Shown here piece by piece: positions 44,951 to 59,204 of a DNA stretch of 64,000 nt; position 1 is the first letter of the stretch, and each line of letters opens with the position of its first letter. This DNA comes from Struthio camelus. Lineage: Eukaryota; Chordata; Aves; Struthioniformes; Struthionidae. The notes beneath the pieces are model-generated. The model searched no databases and was not told the origin of the DNA. It worked only from the letters and a program-made list of their open reading frames with translations. The stretch lies in contig NC_090946.1 in assembly GCF_040807025.1 (NCBI RefSeq), positions 5,188,001 through 5,252,000 on the forward strand. The letters are read 5' to 3'. The translations under genes and the position numbers were made by a program.

Positions 44951-46000
44951 ACCTGGGGGGCTTGGTGGCTGTGTAACCCCACGGGGCACACTGCCTCTGG
45001 GCCGGGTACCGTGGAGGGTGGCCCCGCTCCTCGCCCGCTGCTGCTTCCCACCGACCTGGCCAGCCTTTGGGTCCAGCCCTGTGGGCGTCAGCGCAGGCTA
45101 GGGGCTTTGGGTGCCGGCGGGGGGAATGGCCCTATTTGCTCCCTCCCTCTCCACCATGGTGACTTTCCCCACTGCCAATGTCAAGGCAGAGACAGCAGGC
45201 AAGAGCGGAGCCGGAGGAAAAACAGCCCGCGAGCCAGCGCGGAGCTGCGGAGAAGGGTGCCGGGCTGCACAAAAGGCGCCTTGTTCCCCCGCGAGGCGGT
45301 CGGGGCCACGCGTCCCCTCCCTCAGCGGAGGTGGAAAACCCAGCTCAACGCGCTCCTTCGCCGCCCCTCGCTGCCTTCGCCCTCCGCCACGGGTCCAAAA
45401 CCGTTCTCGGGCCAAAAACACCGAAGCGGTGCCCGTCCCCGCGCTGCCTCGAGCCCTCCCTCTTGCTCGGCTTTGGCTCCTCTTGCCCCGGGGAAGCAGC
45501 AAAGGCCCCGGCTCCTCGCAGGGATGCAGCTGCCCGCTGCCGCCGCCGCGGGCTCCTAGTTATACAGTAACCTGTTGCTCCGGGTCCCAGCTCCACCTCT
45601 CGCTGCCTCCACATCCCTCCCCTCCTCTGCTCCGCTCTCCTCTGCCAAGAAACCTCTGTCACCTGCTCTCAGATAGCCGGGTGAGCGGCACCAGGAGCGG
45701 AGCGAAGCCAAGAGGCACCAGCACCCCCCCGGGGCTGGGCCGTCCGGTGGGTTTTCGCCTCGCTCTCTCCTCCGGGGCTGCAGCGCTCGGGCTCCGGGCA
45801 GAGCACTTTGCAGGCAGGGAGGGAGCTTGGGCTGCCGGAGAATGGCAGCAGGATTAAACTAGGAGGGCACGGCTATCCGGGAGAGGAAATACAGGCGCCC
45901 GGGACACCGTGGGAGACGGGAGAGGCTTCTCGACGCCGGTAAGTCTCTCCTTTCAAACCTTAACGTTTCATGCATCCCCTTCCCCACATTTGCCTGCTTC
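44950..46000 (+). promoter_or_regulatory. EPS8L2: Second CpG island, candidate EPS8L2 promoter and noncoding first exon
   Basis: This is a CpG- and GC-rich block flanked by ordinary sequence. It ends near a consensus donor, GACGCCG|GTAAGT, with the last exon base at 45938. In human the next gene after TMEM80 on the same strand is EPS8L2, whose first exon is untranslated. The identity is therefore an inference from synteny plus a promoter-like signature. Long overlapping frames here in all directions are a by-product of GC content. Confidence 0.45.
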
Positions 46001-48267
46001 AAAAGTCTGGTTGATTCGGCTGCAGAGGGAGTATGTGCAGACAGGGAACTGTGGCTGGCAGGACGTAAACTGCCTAGTTCTATGTTTATTTTTAAAAGGC
46101 GAGAAAAGAAGTAATTTTTCCAGTGTTATTTTTTTCTGGGTTTGTTTCCCGTTCTTGTACTTCCCAGCCGGCCCAGATCCAGTAGGTGGCACTTTCTTGG
46201 CAGCGAAATGTCGAATCGGGCGCAGAACAGGATTTTTTTTTTTTGTTGTGTTTTTTTTTCTTTATGAAATCTGGGGACTAGTTTCGAGCAGCTGTTTGTT
46301 TGCAAACCTTGGGGTTTCCTTCTTTCGGGACGGGTGTGGAAAGAGTTGTCGCCCTTCCCCACTTAGGTGCTGCCCAAATTGCAGCTTTCGATGAGCGCTC
46401 GCTGCCTGTGTCCTTGGCGAAATTCATTGCCCTGTTTCAAAATCGAGGGGAGGCTCGCTCTGAGCTGCACCGTTCGCCTCCCAGGACAGCTCAGGCTCCC
46501 CGCGAGCTTCGGTCTGCGTTAACGAGTTTGAGCACAGCTCTCCTTTCCCCTTTCACTTATTTGACTGGGAAACGCCAGTGCAAATTCCACAGGGGAGAAG
46601 GCTTCGGGACGACGGATTGGATTCGACGTTATTTTTAAATACCGGGAATAATTGCAGCACAACACAGTAGCAAAATACAATGATTGCCCTGCTGTAATTA
46701 GGGCAACGGGGAGTAACGCTTCCGTTGCTGGGCTGCTTTGAAACGGTACATGAACTGAGCGGTATACACAGGGGACCTGATCCGTTGGTGGTTGCTTGTC
46801 CAAGAGCTCTCATGCTTGGGTGGGATCCGCCCCTAAAAAAGGACTTTTTTGGAGTTAAAGAAATGCCAGCCAGAGGCTGAGCCCCCGGCTGATGCACAGC
46901 ATCCTGGCTAGCTGAAGGGGAGACCCACAGGGGTTTTCGCCAGCGCAGCCTCATGTTTAGTTGACTGCTCGAGTTGTTCAGTTGAGAAGGGAGAAAAAAC
47001 AGTCCTTCACAAATGTAAAGGGGAGACTGCTCGTACTGAATCGAGGAGTCCTCTAAAACTTTGCTTTGAAGAGAAACTTGGGATCCTCTGTGGGAATGTT
47101 GCTGAGAAGTGGCAAATGCGATGCCAGGCTTTGCTTCACCCTGATTAAATAGGGTTTATAAATTGGCACCTGAGATAACCCTGACTGCTTGGTTCCCCCA
47201 TGGGGTCTGCAGTTGGACCTGGCCTGAACCTGCTACTGGTTTCTGCTGCTGGAGCATGAGGAAGCAAGGTTGGCTGAGGACCTGTCACTCTTTAGGCTGG
47301 CTCCCAGCCATCCAGTATGCACAGAAATCTGGACAGGGTCCCAGTGCAGGATCCAGTCCAACATACTTTGCAGGGCAGGGTAGGTTTGTCGTATAACGAT
47401 ACAGGTTAGAGGGACTGGGGGTGTTTTCGGCTACCTGAAAAAGTTGAACACCAGCATCACTGAACAGGGTGAGCTAAAGTCCCAAGGAAGAGATGACAAG
47501 CCGTAAAAGACGGCAGAGCACTGCTGATGTGCGCGCGTACGCATGCACACATACCCGTTTGCGCAGCGTGACAAAACAATTTGCCGATACAAGCTTGCAG
47601 TCCTTGGCTTTCTGCCCCCATGCCAGCTATCACCCAACGTGAGGACAGGCAAAGTGGCAAACGTAGAGGCGAGTAACCTGGCCACTGGACAGCATTAGGA
47701 GAAAATGTTTTCTGGGCAACAGGCTCTATGTCACAGAAGTAGCCAGGCTCTCTCCTCCAGTTCCTGCCTTTGTTGACTGCAAACCACTAACCATCGACTG
47801 GAGTGACAAAACCTGGCACTGAGCCTGGTGAAGTAGCTCCTACAGATAGTTACTTCTAGGGCTTCATCCACCTGATTCCTCACGGATGTAGGCGTCCTGT
47901 CGTTATGGACCGGCTTGCTGAGTTGGGCAGTAGCTTGCTTGTGCTGCCTGCAGTACATGTGCACCCTGGTACAGCATGGAGAAGGCACCGCTTGTGCTAA
48001 TGTTGACAGCAGACACCATTTTGTAGGGTTGTCCTGCTGCGGCTGCCTGCCCGACTTCAGCCAAGAGCACAAAAAGCCAGGGAGGAGATAGGAGAAACCC
48101 AGGCAGCTAGCACCTCTTCGGCAGAGTATCTGGGCAGTATGTCCAGGGAAGGAGACCTTGCTGAGAGATGGTCTCAGGGCCAAATCTGTGAGATGTGGAT
48201 ATTGAAGTTAGCACCTGACCCTTGACTGGCCCTTAGTGTGCTGGAAAACAGAATGCTTTTTGCAGCA

Positions 48268-48290
48268 TCATAGGATAATTCAGGTTGGCA
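48268..48290 (-). mobile_element. Possible short CR1 3'-end remnant
   Basis: The 23 bases ATCATAGGATAATTCAGGTT plus GG resemble the reverse complement of a CR1 3' end and match the start of the clearer fragment at 54861. Similarity fades immediately after. Confidence 0.35.
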
Positions 48291-51200
48291 GCCAAAGTTC
48301 ATAGGGACTGAGATTCCTAATGCGCTAAAGGTCTCAGGCGGTTTCAGTCCTTCTGGTGGGCTAAGAAAGGAGTGAAACAGAGAGAATATATGAGTTGGCT
48401 TGTGTGGGCTTGAGAAACATCCATATAAAATAAGTCCGGGTGCAATGCCTGAGTGCGTGGGGGTATTATTCCTTGAGGGTTGGCTCCTGGGGTGCTGCTT
48501 TGGAGCTGTGTCTCCGTCACACTCTCGGCTTTCTTTTTCTCTTCCATACCATGATATCCCTCTAAGTGTTAAATCTGGGAGGGTTTGTGGTTTTGTTAAA
48601 GATCTAGCCACATTTTTCTTGTGCAGGGCTAAAGCCTGGCCTTACGTCGACTTTATGTAACAGCAGTCAGCAGTGCTGCTCTTACCTCCAGGGCAGCTGT
48701 TAGAACATGGCCTTTAGTCTATGAGTTTGTTGTGACTGGCAATAAAATTAATCACTCTTTAGAGATGCTCAAGCCTAGCATCTCCCAAACAGAAGTGCCA
48801 GGGAAAGTCCACTGACTACCCAGAGATGGTTTGCCATGCTGCCGTAAAGCTTCTCAGCAGTCCAGCCCAGAAAGGTGCCCTTCCTGGAACAGCAGCCGGC
48901 ATGCAGACCCAGGCAGATCTAGCAGCACTACATGACTCTTCCAGCATGGCCTCCTGAACCAGCCTGCTTTGGCCAAGGTTCAGCAGGCACTCCAAAAAAT
49001 ATCCACCTTCCTACCTAGGAGGTATCCAAGCCTCCCACCTGGAAGGGGGAGGAGGGTGGTAGCATCCAGGAACTCTCCTAGCTCATTAGACTGCATTATG
49101 GACGAGTGCTCTGCATGATCGGAGATGGAGCTAGGCAGTGCAGAAAGCCTGAGTAGTGCAGAGTTCACAATGCGGAGCAAGATCCAGGGAAGCCTACCAG
49201 ACCTGAGACCACCCTTCAGCTCTACTGGATCTCTGCCCTGCCTGCTAGACCACACTTTTCATTTGTTGAGGTTAGAGCAGAGTGGGAGTTCAATCTTCAG
49301 GCCCTTCCAGCCTTCAGCCGCTCCACCAAGCTTGTGGTTGTGGCAGTGGTGTGGCCAAGGGGAAGGAGCATTAGAGATTTCACGTGCCCTATTGTGTAGC
49401 TGGGAGCAGTGACCAGCTGCTTACTCTACTTGCTTGCAGTGGGTTTGAACTGGCAGCCTCAGGGCAAAAGTGTGCTGTCACCCATTCCTTAAAATATTTA
49501 GTCACTGCGCATCAAATCACTGTCAATAAGGAGTCAAATGGGATGTCATAGGGGTGATCATATGAATTGGTATTGTTGCACTGATCCCACATGAACAAGG
49601 CCACCTCTGCATACAACTCGAGATCTCTACCTCTACAAAGGAAGTGAAAAGCTTCCCCCTGCCTGGGTTGGAGCAGGCACCATTTGCAAGCCTGAAATGC
49701 ATGATGCCAGAGGGATTAACCAAAAAAGTCCTGATTTTTTTATTTCCTGGTAATCTAGATAAATCAGGAATAACCTCAATTAAGAAGGGAGGGAAAGGTG
49801 TGTAGCTGAGAGCTGGACCGGTTTGGAAATCTTCCCCATTCACCTGCATTGCAATTCCCCAGGAGAGCTCAGCCATCGTTCCCATTCATTCAGCGCTCCC
49901 CAGGGCATTACTGCAATATGCTCGCCGCCACCAAGGCTCCATTGACGAGCGGACCCAAAGCTTCCCAACCCTTGCTGTCAGTGTCTTCCGGACACTGGCC
50001 AGACACGCTTTCTTCCTCCTGCTGACTCAGTGGCCGCACTGGGCTTGTCGTGACAATGGAGTCGGCCTCCTGTGGCTCCCGCTCCTCTCATCACCTCCCT
50101 GGCTAGTCAGGACTGCCCTGGGGCTGTTCCCAGCTGCAGTTTTGGTTGTGGGACAGACGGGTAGGAACAACAAGCCCAAGGTGGGGAATCACACACTCTG
50201 CCTGCTCGACCACCCTGGAGCAGGCAACAAAGAGGCCAGGCAGGCTCCTTTGGCCTGAGTTTGTTTGAAGCACCAAGCAAAATGGTTAGGTGACTGTTCC
50301 TGCAGGCACAACTGGATCCGGGGGACTCTCCCATCTGCACAAGGCAAGAAACTGATGATGGAGGTTGGAGTACTCTGTGTTGGAGCGAGGGGCAAGTGCA
50401 GCCCTGGCTGGTATTGCAGATGTCAAGAAGCTCCATGCCCTTTCATCCATCACTGCCTATGGCAGGGTCACAAATGAACTCCCCTCCACAAGCATCTCCC
50501 ACAAAGATTTTCCTTATCCTGTTGAGACAGGCATCTTCATGTGCCAGAAATCCTCATTTCAGGTGCTACATTGCCACATCCAGTCCATGATAAGGGCTAC
50601 AGCCAGTCGAGCCGTTAACCCACATATTTGCCTCTCCTCTCCCACTCCCCAATATGCTGCCACAGCTTATCTCAGGCAATTCAGATGGGCTGCAGGAGCC
50701 ATCCAAAAGCCATAGCAGGAAGAGGGCAGCTGACACAATTTTGCAACAGCCCTGGCTGTCACGGTGGGCGGGGGTTCGGCACAAATGTGCCCTCATGGCC
50801 CACAGGCCTCCATCCCAGCCTTGCCACAGGTGAAGGCAGCTCCTTTGATGGCCAGTGGTGTAGTCATGCTCTGCATTTGGCAGGCTGGGGTCTTTGCGCA
50901 TGAGTTTGAAAAGCACCAGGAAACGTTGTCTTTCTTTAGGGCTTCAGCTGGAGAAAGGGCCCAAAAAGCCTTTTTATAATTTGAATTTGTCTGAATTTTG
51001 TTCTTCCTGCTTCCTTTTTCTTTGCTTTTCACTGTCTTATCAGTCTCAGTCTGTCCAGATTTATATTCTACAAAGGTAAAGTGCAGGCCATTTGAATGGC
51101 AATAAACCAAAGTTCAGTCACCCAGCAGTAATGCTCACCATTGCTGAGCAATTCAGAAAGTGAAATACTGCTGCAGGCAGGACTGTGATTAAGATCAAGA

Positions 51201-53309
51201 GAACAGGCACAGTCCGAGTCAACATTGCCCTCCCCCAGACTGCTTATGCGCAGCTTTCCTTTTACTGAGGATGCCTTAAAGTGGGAACTATCTGCAAGCC
51301 GATCACTGTAAAAGCCCCCGCGTTGCATGCTTTAGCGAGGAGCCTGATGCCACTTGATGCGCCTCACTGTGATTTTCTGACAGGTGGGATCAGGGGCTGA
51401 AGCGGAAAGGAAAAGGGGCTAGAGCTGCCACTGAAGCAGTAGGTTCCCCCGGGTTCTCCCACTGGGGAATACAAACCAGAAACCAAACCCCAACCCACCT
51501 TATTTTTGTGGACATCACCAGTGATTTGTCCGTGTCTACCAGTGATTCTTTACTGACTCCTTTGGGGGCACTTCCCATCCTACCGCTCCTGGCGGGAGAC
51601 TGATGGCGGTAAGGAGGGCTCTGATGGGTGCTGCTCCTTGGTCCAGGTGTTGTCCCGGGTACTCAAGGGGACTTGGGGCTTAGGTCAGAACTGCAACTTG
51701 CGGACACAAAATCCTCCAAACCAGGTTTGAGGCGCTTACTGGTGACTGTATAGAGACATAAGTAGTGACTCTGCCTTTGCTCTGTCTGTGCTGTAGATAA
51801 ACAGAGGCATCCATTCACCTGAGCCTGAGACATTCCTTTCACCAGTAAATTCACTTTATAAAAACACTGAGGAGAGAAGATGAGAGAAAGGCAATTGCAC
51901 CCGTGACAACCCTTAATAAATCACAGGCTGGAGCCTGCTCTTATTCCTGACACTGCTGCTTCTTAATTATATCTGTGTTCATCTGAGGAGACAGAGTAGG
52001 AGAGCCAGGCTTTATGCATAAGGGAGCACTAATTAAAATCTCTCTGTTCCCTAGAAGATATTCATGTTTTCCCCTGGGGAAGGAGTGGACTTGTCCCTGA
52101 CCATTGCCGCAGGTTGCTCCGTAACACTGTCTTTCACACAGCAAGCAGTTCATCTTGTTTTCAGTGCCTGATGCTGTTGGCATTGCTTCTAGGTAGAGCT
52201 ACTGGACTTTCAAAACTCTCTGAAGAAGGAAGAGGGATAAGATGTATCCAGATAGCCTGTGCAGATGTGGGTGGTGCTTGCTCAGCGTAAGGCTGGGTAT
52301 TAGGGGATGGCTCCTCGGCTGGTAAACACTGACCACAATGGAGTTCTGCCAGTTGTCCCCTGCTGAGAAGCCAGCTCCTACTATCTTACACTAGACAGTA
52401 CTCCTCTGATGGACAGAGTGTCCCAGCCTGCACCCAACTCAACGCCGAGAGGCCAGCCTCTGTCTTGAGTTAGATGGACCTCAAACGGACTTGATCCATG
52501 CTCAGATCCACAGGAGAACAGTCAGGTCCTTCAGGCTGGCGGGGAAAGAGTCTTGTACCACCAGGCACCTGCATGCGAGCATCCTTAGCTGATCTCCAGG
52601 TGGGGTGGGATGTGAATAATATGGGGGAAATGTTGGGGTTTTCTTTTGTTTTTGCAATAGAAGGGGTAGAGGGAGAGTACTAGTGACATGAAAGGCTCTT
52701 AGAGTTAACTGTAGACCTGTAGGACTGTCAGGTTTGTTGCTACTATCAGTTGCTACTGCTTGAAAGAAAAGAAGGTAAAGTTTTACCAGCTGAAAAAAAA
52801 AAATTGCCAGAAAGTTGCAGCTCAGCCAGACGAGCTGCAGCACTAAACTGGGCAGGAGCAGGTTCAACAGGACAAATTGAGAGTAAATGTACCAGCGCTG
52901 TGCTCATTACCAGTCTTTGCCAGTATGAGGAGGCAACACCCTAGGTGTGGTCGGGCTGTCAGCTGACTGAGCAATCCTCTTGCACGTGGAAGCACCTTTT
53001 TCCCACTGCGCTACTGCGTTTGCTCAGATTTTTAAAATAAAAACGAAAGGACCGTCTTATTATGTGACTTAAGTTATGAAATTTCCAATAGTCTTTGCTT
53101 GGAAAAAAGAGACAGCTGAGGTGCTGTTATCCTCAAGATCTGCAGTATTGCGGGTGGCATGGAGACAGTGAATAGGGGAACAGTTGTTTACTGATAACAG
53201 AGCTGGGGGGCACCGCATGAAAGTGTCAGCTGGCAAGTGCAAAGCAGACAAAAGGAGATGGTTGTGCATGCCATGCAGAGTCGAGCTGTCGAGTATCTTG
53301 CCACAGGAT

Positions 53310-53420
53310 GTTGAGGATATCAAAAATGTACGTGGGTTGGACAAAGTGCAGTTGGACAAATTCAGGGATGAAAAGGTCTACCAAGAGCTCTTAAATCCTA
53401 TTATGAGAGCCTGGGAGACT
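53310..53420 (+). repeat. Possible ancient repeat remnant
   Basis: The stretch ggttggacaaattcagggatgaaaaggtctacc-like (TTGGACAAATTCAGGGATGA within it) resembles a dispersed sequence I associate with sauropsid genomes. It gives a misleadingly protein-like frame. I cannot name the family. Confidence 0.25.
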
Positions 53421-54860
53421 GTTTGAAGAGAAGGTTCCTGTGTGCTGGTCATGTTCCCATCCTCTCCCCTGTGTGTCCACTATCAGTCCCTCTTTGAGAC
53501 AGGTTTCTAAGTGGACAGATCTATGGTCTAATGCAGTACAGTTGTGATGAGCTGAGCAGTTGAAGCCCATCTGCCACAGTCACATGCAAACTGGACCAGA
53601 CAGGTCTTCAGGACTTCTGTTCTGCCTTTGGCACAAGGCCAAAGACACTCCTACTCTCTGTCCCCCTAACTAAGACCTTGTATGCAAACACGCAAAGGTT
53701 AGAAGAGTGATCTAAAGCACTATGGAAGGCAGCGAGATCTAGGCTATCCCCATCCTTGGCAGTCCCTTGGATTGATTTCTGCTCCAAGACCACTGGTATT
53801 TTCCTTAGCGCACAGTGTGTGACACTGACTCCAGTGTGATCTGTCCTTGGACAGATGAGTGCATATAACAGCCAAGATGCTGCATGTAGAGGCCACTTCC
53901 CACTCCAGGGCTGGATGGGTGACTTCACTCAGATCCTTTTGTCCCTGCATCTTGTCCCCTGACAACCCAAGCTAAAAGAGGACTTTGTTAGCTGTGAAGC
54001 AGCTCATGACACCCAGCTTAGTAGTAGACCAACACTAATCTTTTTCCAGTCATTAGTTCCCCAGGGCAGGAATGATGAGGACCTGGCTGGGAAGCCCCAG
54101 GAATAGCACTTTGTCATAGCCCAAGTGAACCCCACCAGCCAAGAAGTGTCAGCGCTGTGTATGCAGAAAGAGCATCTTCATGAAATGTTGGCAAGATCCT
54201 GTCTTGCAGATAGCTGTGGGTAGGAAGGCTGCTTCCCCACCAAATTCAGGCCAAAAAGGGGTATTACTGAAAGGGCTAAAAATTATATATACACATATAT
54301 ATTCATCTACAGCTGAGGAAGAACTGTGCAAGAGGACTGGCTAGCAGGGTTGCATCCCTGCTGTCAGGAGACCTGATGTTTGCTGAAGTGGTGGGTGAAG
54401 GACACCAGTTTCTCCATTCAGTCAGTTGCTGTACTTTTTACTCTGATGCTCCCTATCCCTCTTAAAATCTTCTGTATTCCTGAGCTGGTGGAGCTGTTTG
54501 CCCCCTTCCTCCAAAAAGAAAGACCTTCAAGAATGTGCCACGTCCTTAAATGTGCAGGCCTAGACACTCCTGCCTCTGCAAACCCTTCCTCACTCTGGAG
54601 GTGACCCAGCAACCTGCGGCTCATTTAAGGATCAGCATGCCCCAAAGAGAGTTGTTCTGGTGAGGAGGACTGTACTCTGTTTTAAACTGCAGGCTGGGGT
54701 AAATGTCATTCCTAACACCTCCTTTGGCTGTAGGAAAAACCAAGTGGCCTATGTTGGCATTACTGTGTGCCATCCTCCAACAACACCAATGCCTGCAAAC
54801 ATAGGTTATCCACCCTGGCCTAAAAGGGCTTTCTTGTTCCTTCCTCCTCTCCCCTTGGAG

Positions 54861-55085
54861 GATCATAGGCTAATTCAGGTGGGAAGGGACCTCAGGAGGT
54901 CTCTAATCCGACTTGCTGCTCAAAGCAGGGTCAGCTCTGAAATCAAACCAGGTTGCTCAGCGCTTTATCCAATCAGGTCTTGAAAACTCTCCAAAAATGG
55001 AGAGTGCACAGCCTCTCAGGGCAACCTGCTCCACAATACTGGGGTTCCCATGACAGAAAGGTCTCGTTTGTGTCTGCCTGCAGAG
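54861..55085 (-). mobile_element. CR1 LINE fragment, 3' portion, minus orientation
   Basis: Read on +, it starts GATCATAGGCTAATTCAGGT and continues GGGAAGGGACCTCAGGAGGT and TGCTGCTCAAAGCAGGGTCA, then CAGGTTGCTCAG and CAACCTGCTCCACAATAC. This is the reverse complement of the CR1 non-LTR retrotransposon 3' region found throughout bird genomes. It is a 5'-truncated, diverged copy with no coding capacity. Confidence 0.8.
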
Positions 55086-58000
55086 GTTTAGCCATTCAGG
55101 ACTGGAATGACTTGTGCCAAGTCCCCGTGTGGGCATCTAGGAGTGGTTAGTGAAACATCTTCTCCTTAGGTGTTGCAGATAACTCTTCTATCCCCTTCCC
55201 AGACCTGTAATCATTCCTGGCCCAACTAACTGACTGCAGTCACAGGCGGTCATCACAGACCTCTGCTACAGGGACCAATTGTGCTTTTTCCTCCTTGCCC
55301 TTGCAGGAGATTATTTTATTTTCGGTGAGATTGTTAAAACATTTCTGCAACCTAAGATTAGAAACTGCCTCTTAAATTCTTCTGATAAACCCAACCTCAC
55401 ACATCCTTCTATTCTAATGAAACAAAGGGCAAAGCGAACACAATTTTTTTGTTTCTGGAAAACTCTCTCAGGGGACTGTTCTGGTTACTGTGTAACTGGC
55501 TGTTCGTGTGCAAAACACCTCCTCCTCCAAGCCTCATCCACACAGCTTCTTAGCTTTACTGAAAACCCAAGTGGCAGAAATCAATTCTTGAGCCCAGACC
55601 ACAGGCAATCGCTTTGTGGAGGCCCAGGGTTCACCTGCATGCATGCATGCAGGGGGACACTCTGCATTTGGCAGAGATGCTGGCTTGAGGCATTCCCAGC
55701 TACTCCTGCTCTGGTGATGCTCCTTAGTTGTGCCAGCACACTAGTTTGTGCGGCTGGGCTGTGCGTCAGATCCTGGAACTGATCTAGCTGAAAAATAAGC
55801 TATGGAGGGGGAATGTGTGGGGGAAATTGGCTCTGAGCCCCATCAGTTCCTGCTCTGGGTCACAGTGCTCCCCACACACAGTGGTTGGGGATGAGCTGGT
55901 GGCCCAGGATAGCAGGGATGGTGAGAAGTGCTGAAGCTGCTCCTGGAAACGAGATTGCAACGAGATTCAAACAAGATTGCAAACGAGATGCAAGTTCCTA
56001 GGAAAGGAACAGGACCATTCGCTTGTCTTCAGCCCACTTTCAGAGTGAAAATCAAGCAGGAGTAAAAGGGGGACGAGAGGAACAGCCAAGACAAGATTTC
56101 TGTATGTAGTGGCATCCACAGGGATTAATATGAGGAACATCTCTAGCAGAATTTGCCAACAGAAGGCTCCAAATGCTATAGCTTGGTCAGGAGCCACATG
56201 CAGGACAGCATGATGGGTAGCTTAAAAAGAGGTGAAAGAGAAGCAGACAATGAATGAGCCCGTTTGGAGCAGCTACACTTGTGCCCACCCTCTGTGGGAA
56301 TGCCATGCACTGATTGTAGCTCTTTCCCTGACATTCAGCCTCTCTTTCCAGCTTCAGCACTTGCATTGCAACTCTCCTCTAACCCATGGTAGTCGATTCC
56401 CTGGCACTCTTTAGTGTATATCTCTCCGTGAGGTTGTAAAGTTTTATCATGCCATTTTACTGATGGGAGCAGAGCCCTGCAGAGTCTAAAGGACTTGCTG
56501 GAGGACACATAGGAGATGTGTGTTGGCTTGGTGAGCTGAAATCATCTCCAGTATGCAGTTTGTGCCTTAAGAAAGGACCAAGTTTCCTATTTTCTTTTGT
56601 AGGGGTTTTAGAATAGCGCCTGCCTCTTTACTGTGACAGTGCACCTTGTCTTTTGATTCAGGAGCCAGAGCAGGGATATGACATGCTGTAACAGCAAAGG
56701 GCAGCCTGTGCTTGTACGAAAACAAGCAAAGTTGTGGAAAACATAAAGAGGATTCAGGACCCTAAAAAGCAGATCCCTGCTCTGTGTAATCCCAGTCCCA
56801 TCATCAGGGAGCCCAAAACCATCTCTGTGGAGAGATGATTTATCCATAGCCATCCCTGACTGTTTCCTGACATAGTAATCCCTAACTATGACCTATGGCC
56901 TCACCTTTGAGAAGCAAGTTTCTTAAACTGGGAGGTGGTGACAGAAGAAACAGAGCAATGCCAGTGATGTGTAATAGGGCTCTGCCACCCTGTAACAAGA
57001 ACCCTTACAAAAATAGTTTGAAAAGCAACACCCCCATTTTAATAATTTTCACTCACACTCTGCCCTCATTTCTTCATTTGCAAGCTCACCACATACAAGT
57101 GGCTATCCTCAGACCTGGACGTGAAAGTTTGGTCAGATATTTTCCAGCAGAACATGTTTTGCATCAGAAATAAATAGATATTTCATTTCCTATGGGGACT
57201 CTCTGTGGGAATCCAGAAATCTCAGCATTTTGCAGATAAAACAAGCTAATGACTGAAAATCAAAGAAATGAACTCCTGTTTATGCCTTTCAGAGATGGCT
57301 GAGAAGGGATAAATCACAATTTTTTCATGTAGAATTTTATCTCCCATGACATATTTGAGAATACCAACAATAGAAATAAAAAGGCTAGATTAAAATACTA
57401 CAAAAAAAAATCTTAAGTATTGCTACATGGATATTTGTTGTTTATTCCCACCCTCGAAAGCAGAATCCACTCCTCTGAGCTAGAAGAATAATATAAACTT
57501 GCTGATCCTGGCTGTATGCTCAGCCAGTGCAATGCCTTGAGATAGTAGTTGGGTGATAAGTCAGCAAAGTCTCCCCAGCTGTGAATTGTGGTCTGCTAAC
57601 ACTAAATTTATTTCTGCGACATGGACCGTGCCTGTTCTCCTATGTCAGCTTCCACTAAGCAAACTGAAATTTGGGGGCAATCTGGAACGACAGGGTAGAG
57701 AAAACCCAGTGCCCACCCCTGTAGGAAACCCTGCTCATCCTCTATGCTTGTAGTGCTTGCGAGAACTGGCTATTACCCCTTGGGCAGCACCACAAGGAAA
57801 AACAGCTGGCGTGAAATACTACCAGCACAGGGCCAGGCCAGCTGTAGGAATATAACCATATGGGTTAGTGCCCCTTCATTCACAGCCCAACCATCCTTCA
57901 CAGTCCCCAGGTAGCTGGGTGAACCCTGGTCAGAGCCCCAGGTGCGTTTCAAGGGGCTGAATATGCTCTGTAAGAAACACCCCCATCTGCTGTCAGGCCA

Positions 58001-59204
58001 AGGGTTGACCCAAACCCTGTCTCTTCTATGGGACCATGGTTGCCACCATGTCACTGAGCTGGTTAAATTGGTATCTGGTTGTTTTCCTGCGGTGACACTC
58101 ATAGCTGAGCTCCCATGTGCCAAGTTTTAGCTAACAAATGAATTGTTAGCAGGTGGCCAAAAATACACAGACAGGATATGAGTAGGAAGCACAAAATGGG
58201 GTGGGAATAGATGGCAAGAAGTATCGTGGTGATTAGCTTAAGAAGGTTGGAAAAAGCCTTAGACATGAAATGTGATTTTCAAGAGATGAATCTCCTCCCC
58301 CAAAATCTTCTCTCCCATCCTCCCAGCAAAAATCTCAGGGAGAGTTTTAAGGCAGGAAATGAAATGTATTGATGCATTGGCTTCTCCAAGCCTGAACTTC
58401 TTTAGGCAAACATGTGGAAAGGAAGCAGGGAGCAGCATGGAATAGCCACCCACTGGTATAGGCAGAGAGAAAGAGTTTGCAGACATATCGCTTTCTTTGA
58501 GGGAAGATGATCATGAGATGACCTTCTGACACAGAGAAGTAAGTATTCCTTGGTTCGGATTTACTCATCACATTCTATATCCCACTGCAATCCCAGAGAC
58601 TTTAAGACCACCATGCTGGAGACAAACTGAGGTTAAATGTGGCCCCCAAATTGGCTCTCAGCCTAATCATGCGCTTTTCCCTGGTGGAGGAAAAGCTCTT
58701 GACAAAGTGACTGTCCTGCTGCACACCTGAATTTCTGCCAAGCAAGTGAATCAGCATTTCAGGGAGTGACCAAAAATGCCCTTCCTTTAGGGAGAGGTGG
58801 TGGAAATGTCCCATCAATCTCAACGCCTCCATCTTACTCATGAACCAGTCAACATGGAGAATTCCATTTACAAGGAAAACTCCTTCTCCCTCTCCAGAGG
58901 GTTGGTCGGGGAGCAGTCATACCACCAAGCTGTCTTTCCTTTCAGCCTTGTACGGACTGGCACAAGCCAGGCGAGTGATGCTCAAGTTTAAGCATCATGG
59001 TCCTCCTGAGGCTAAGGCCTTTGTTTGGAAGTAACGTGGAAAATGAATTTGTCTGCCAAATGTATCTGGTAGACAAGCTTTACAGGTCATCCATGAAAGC
59101 AGCAACAAACTAGCGTAGCTGAGGCTAACATATTAGATGATATTAACATGAGATGGGGTCACAGTGTACTTATACATTAAGACAATAGTTTAATGAACTA
59201 TGAA

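Noticed and set aside
45098..45857. Long frames of 130-248 codons on both strands in the second CpG island
   Set aside because: They overlap each other in several frames and consist of Pro/Arg/Ala/Ser low-complexity residues expected from GC-rich DNA. No motif or homolog is recognised.
53184..53426. Coding exon reading LPQDVEDIKNVRGLDKVQLD onward
   Set aside because: No splice sites frame it, and the underlying DNA resembles a dispersed repeat remnant more than a gene.
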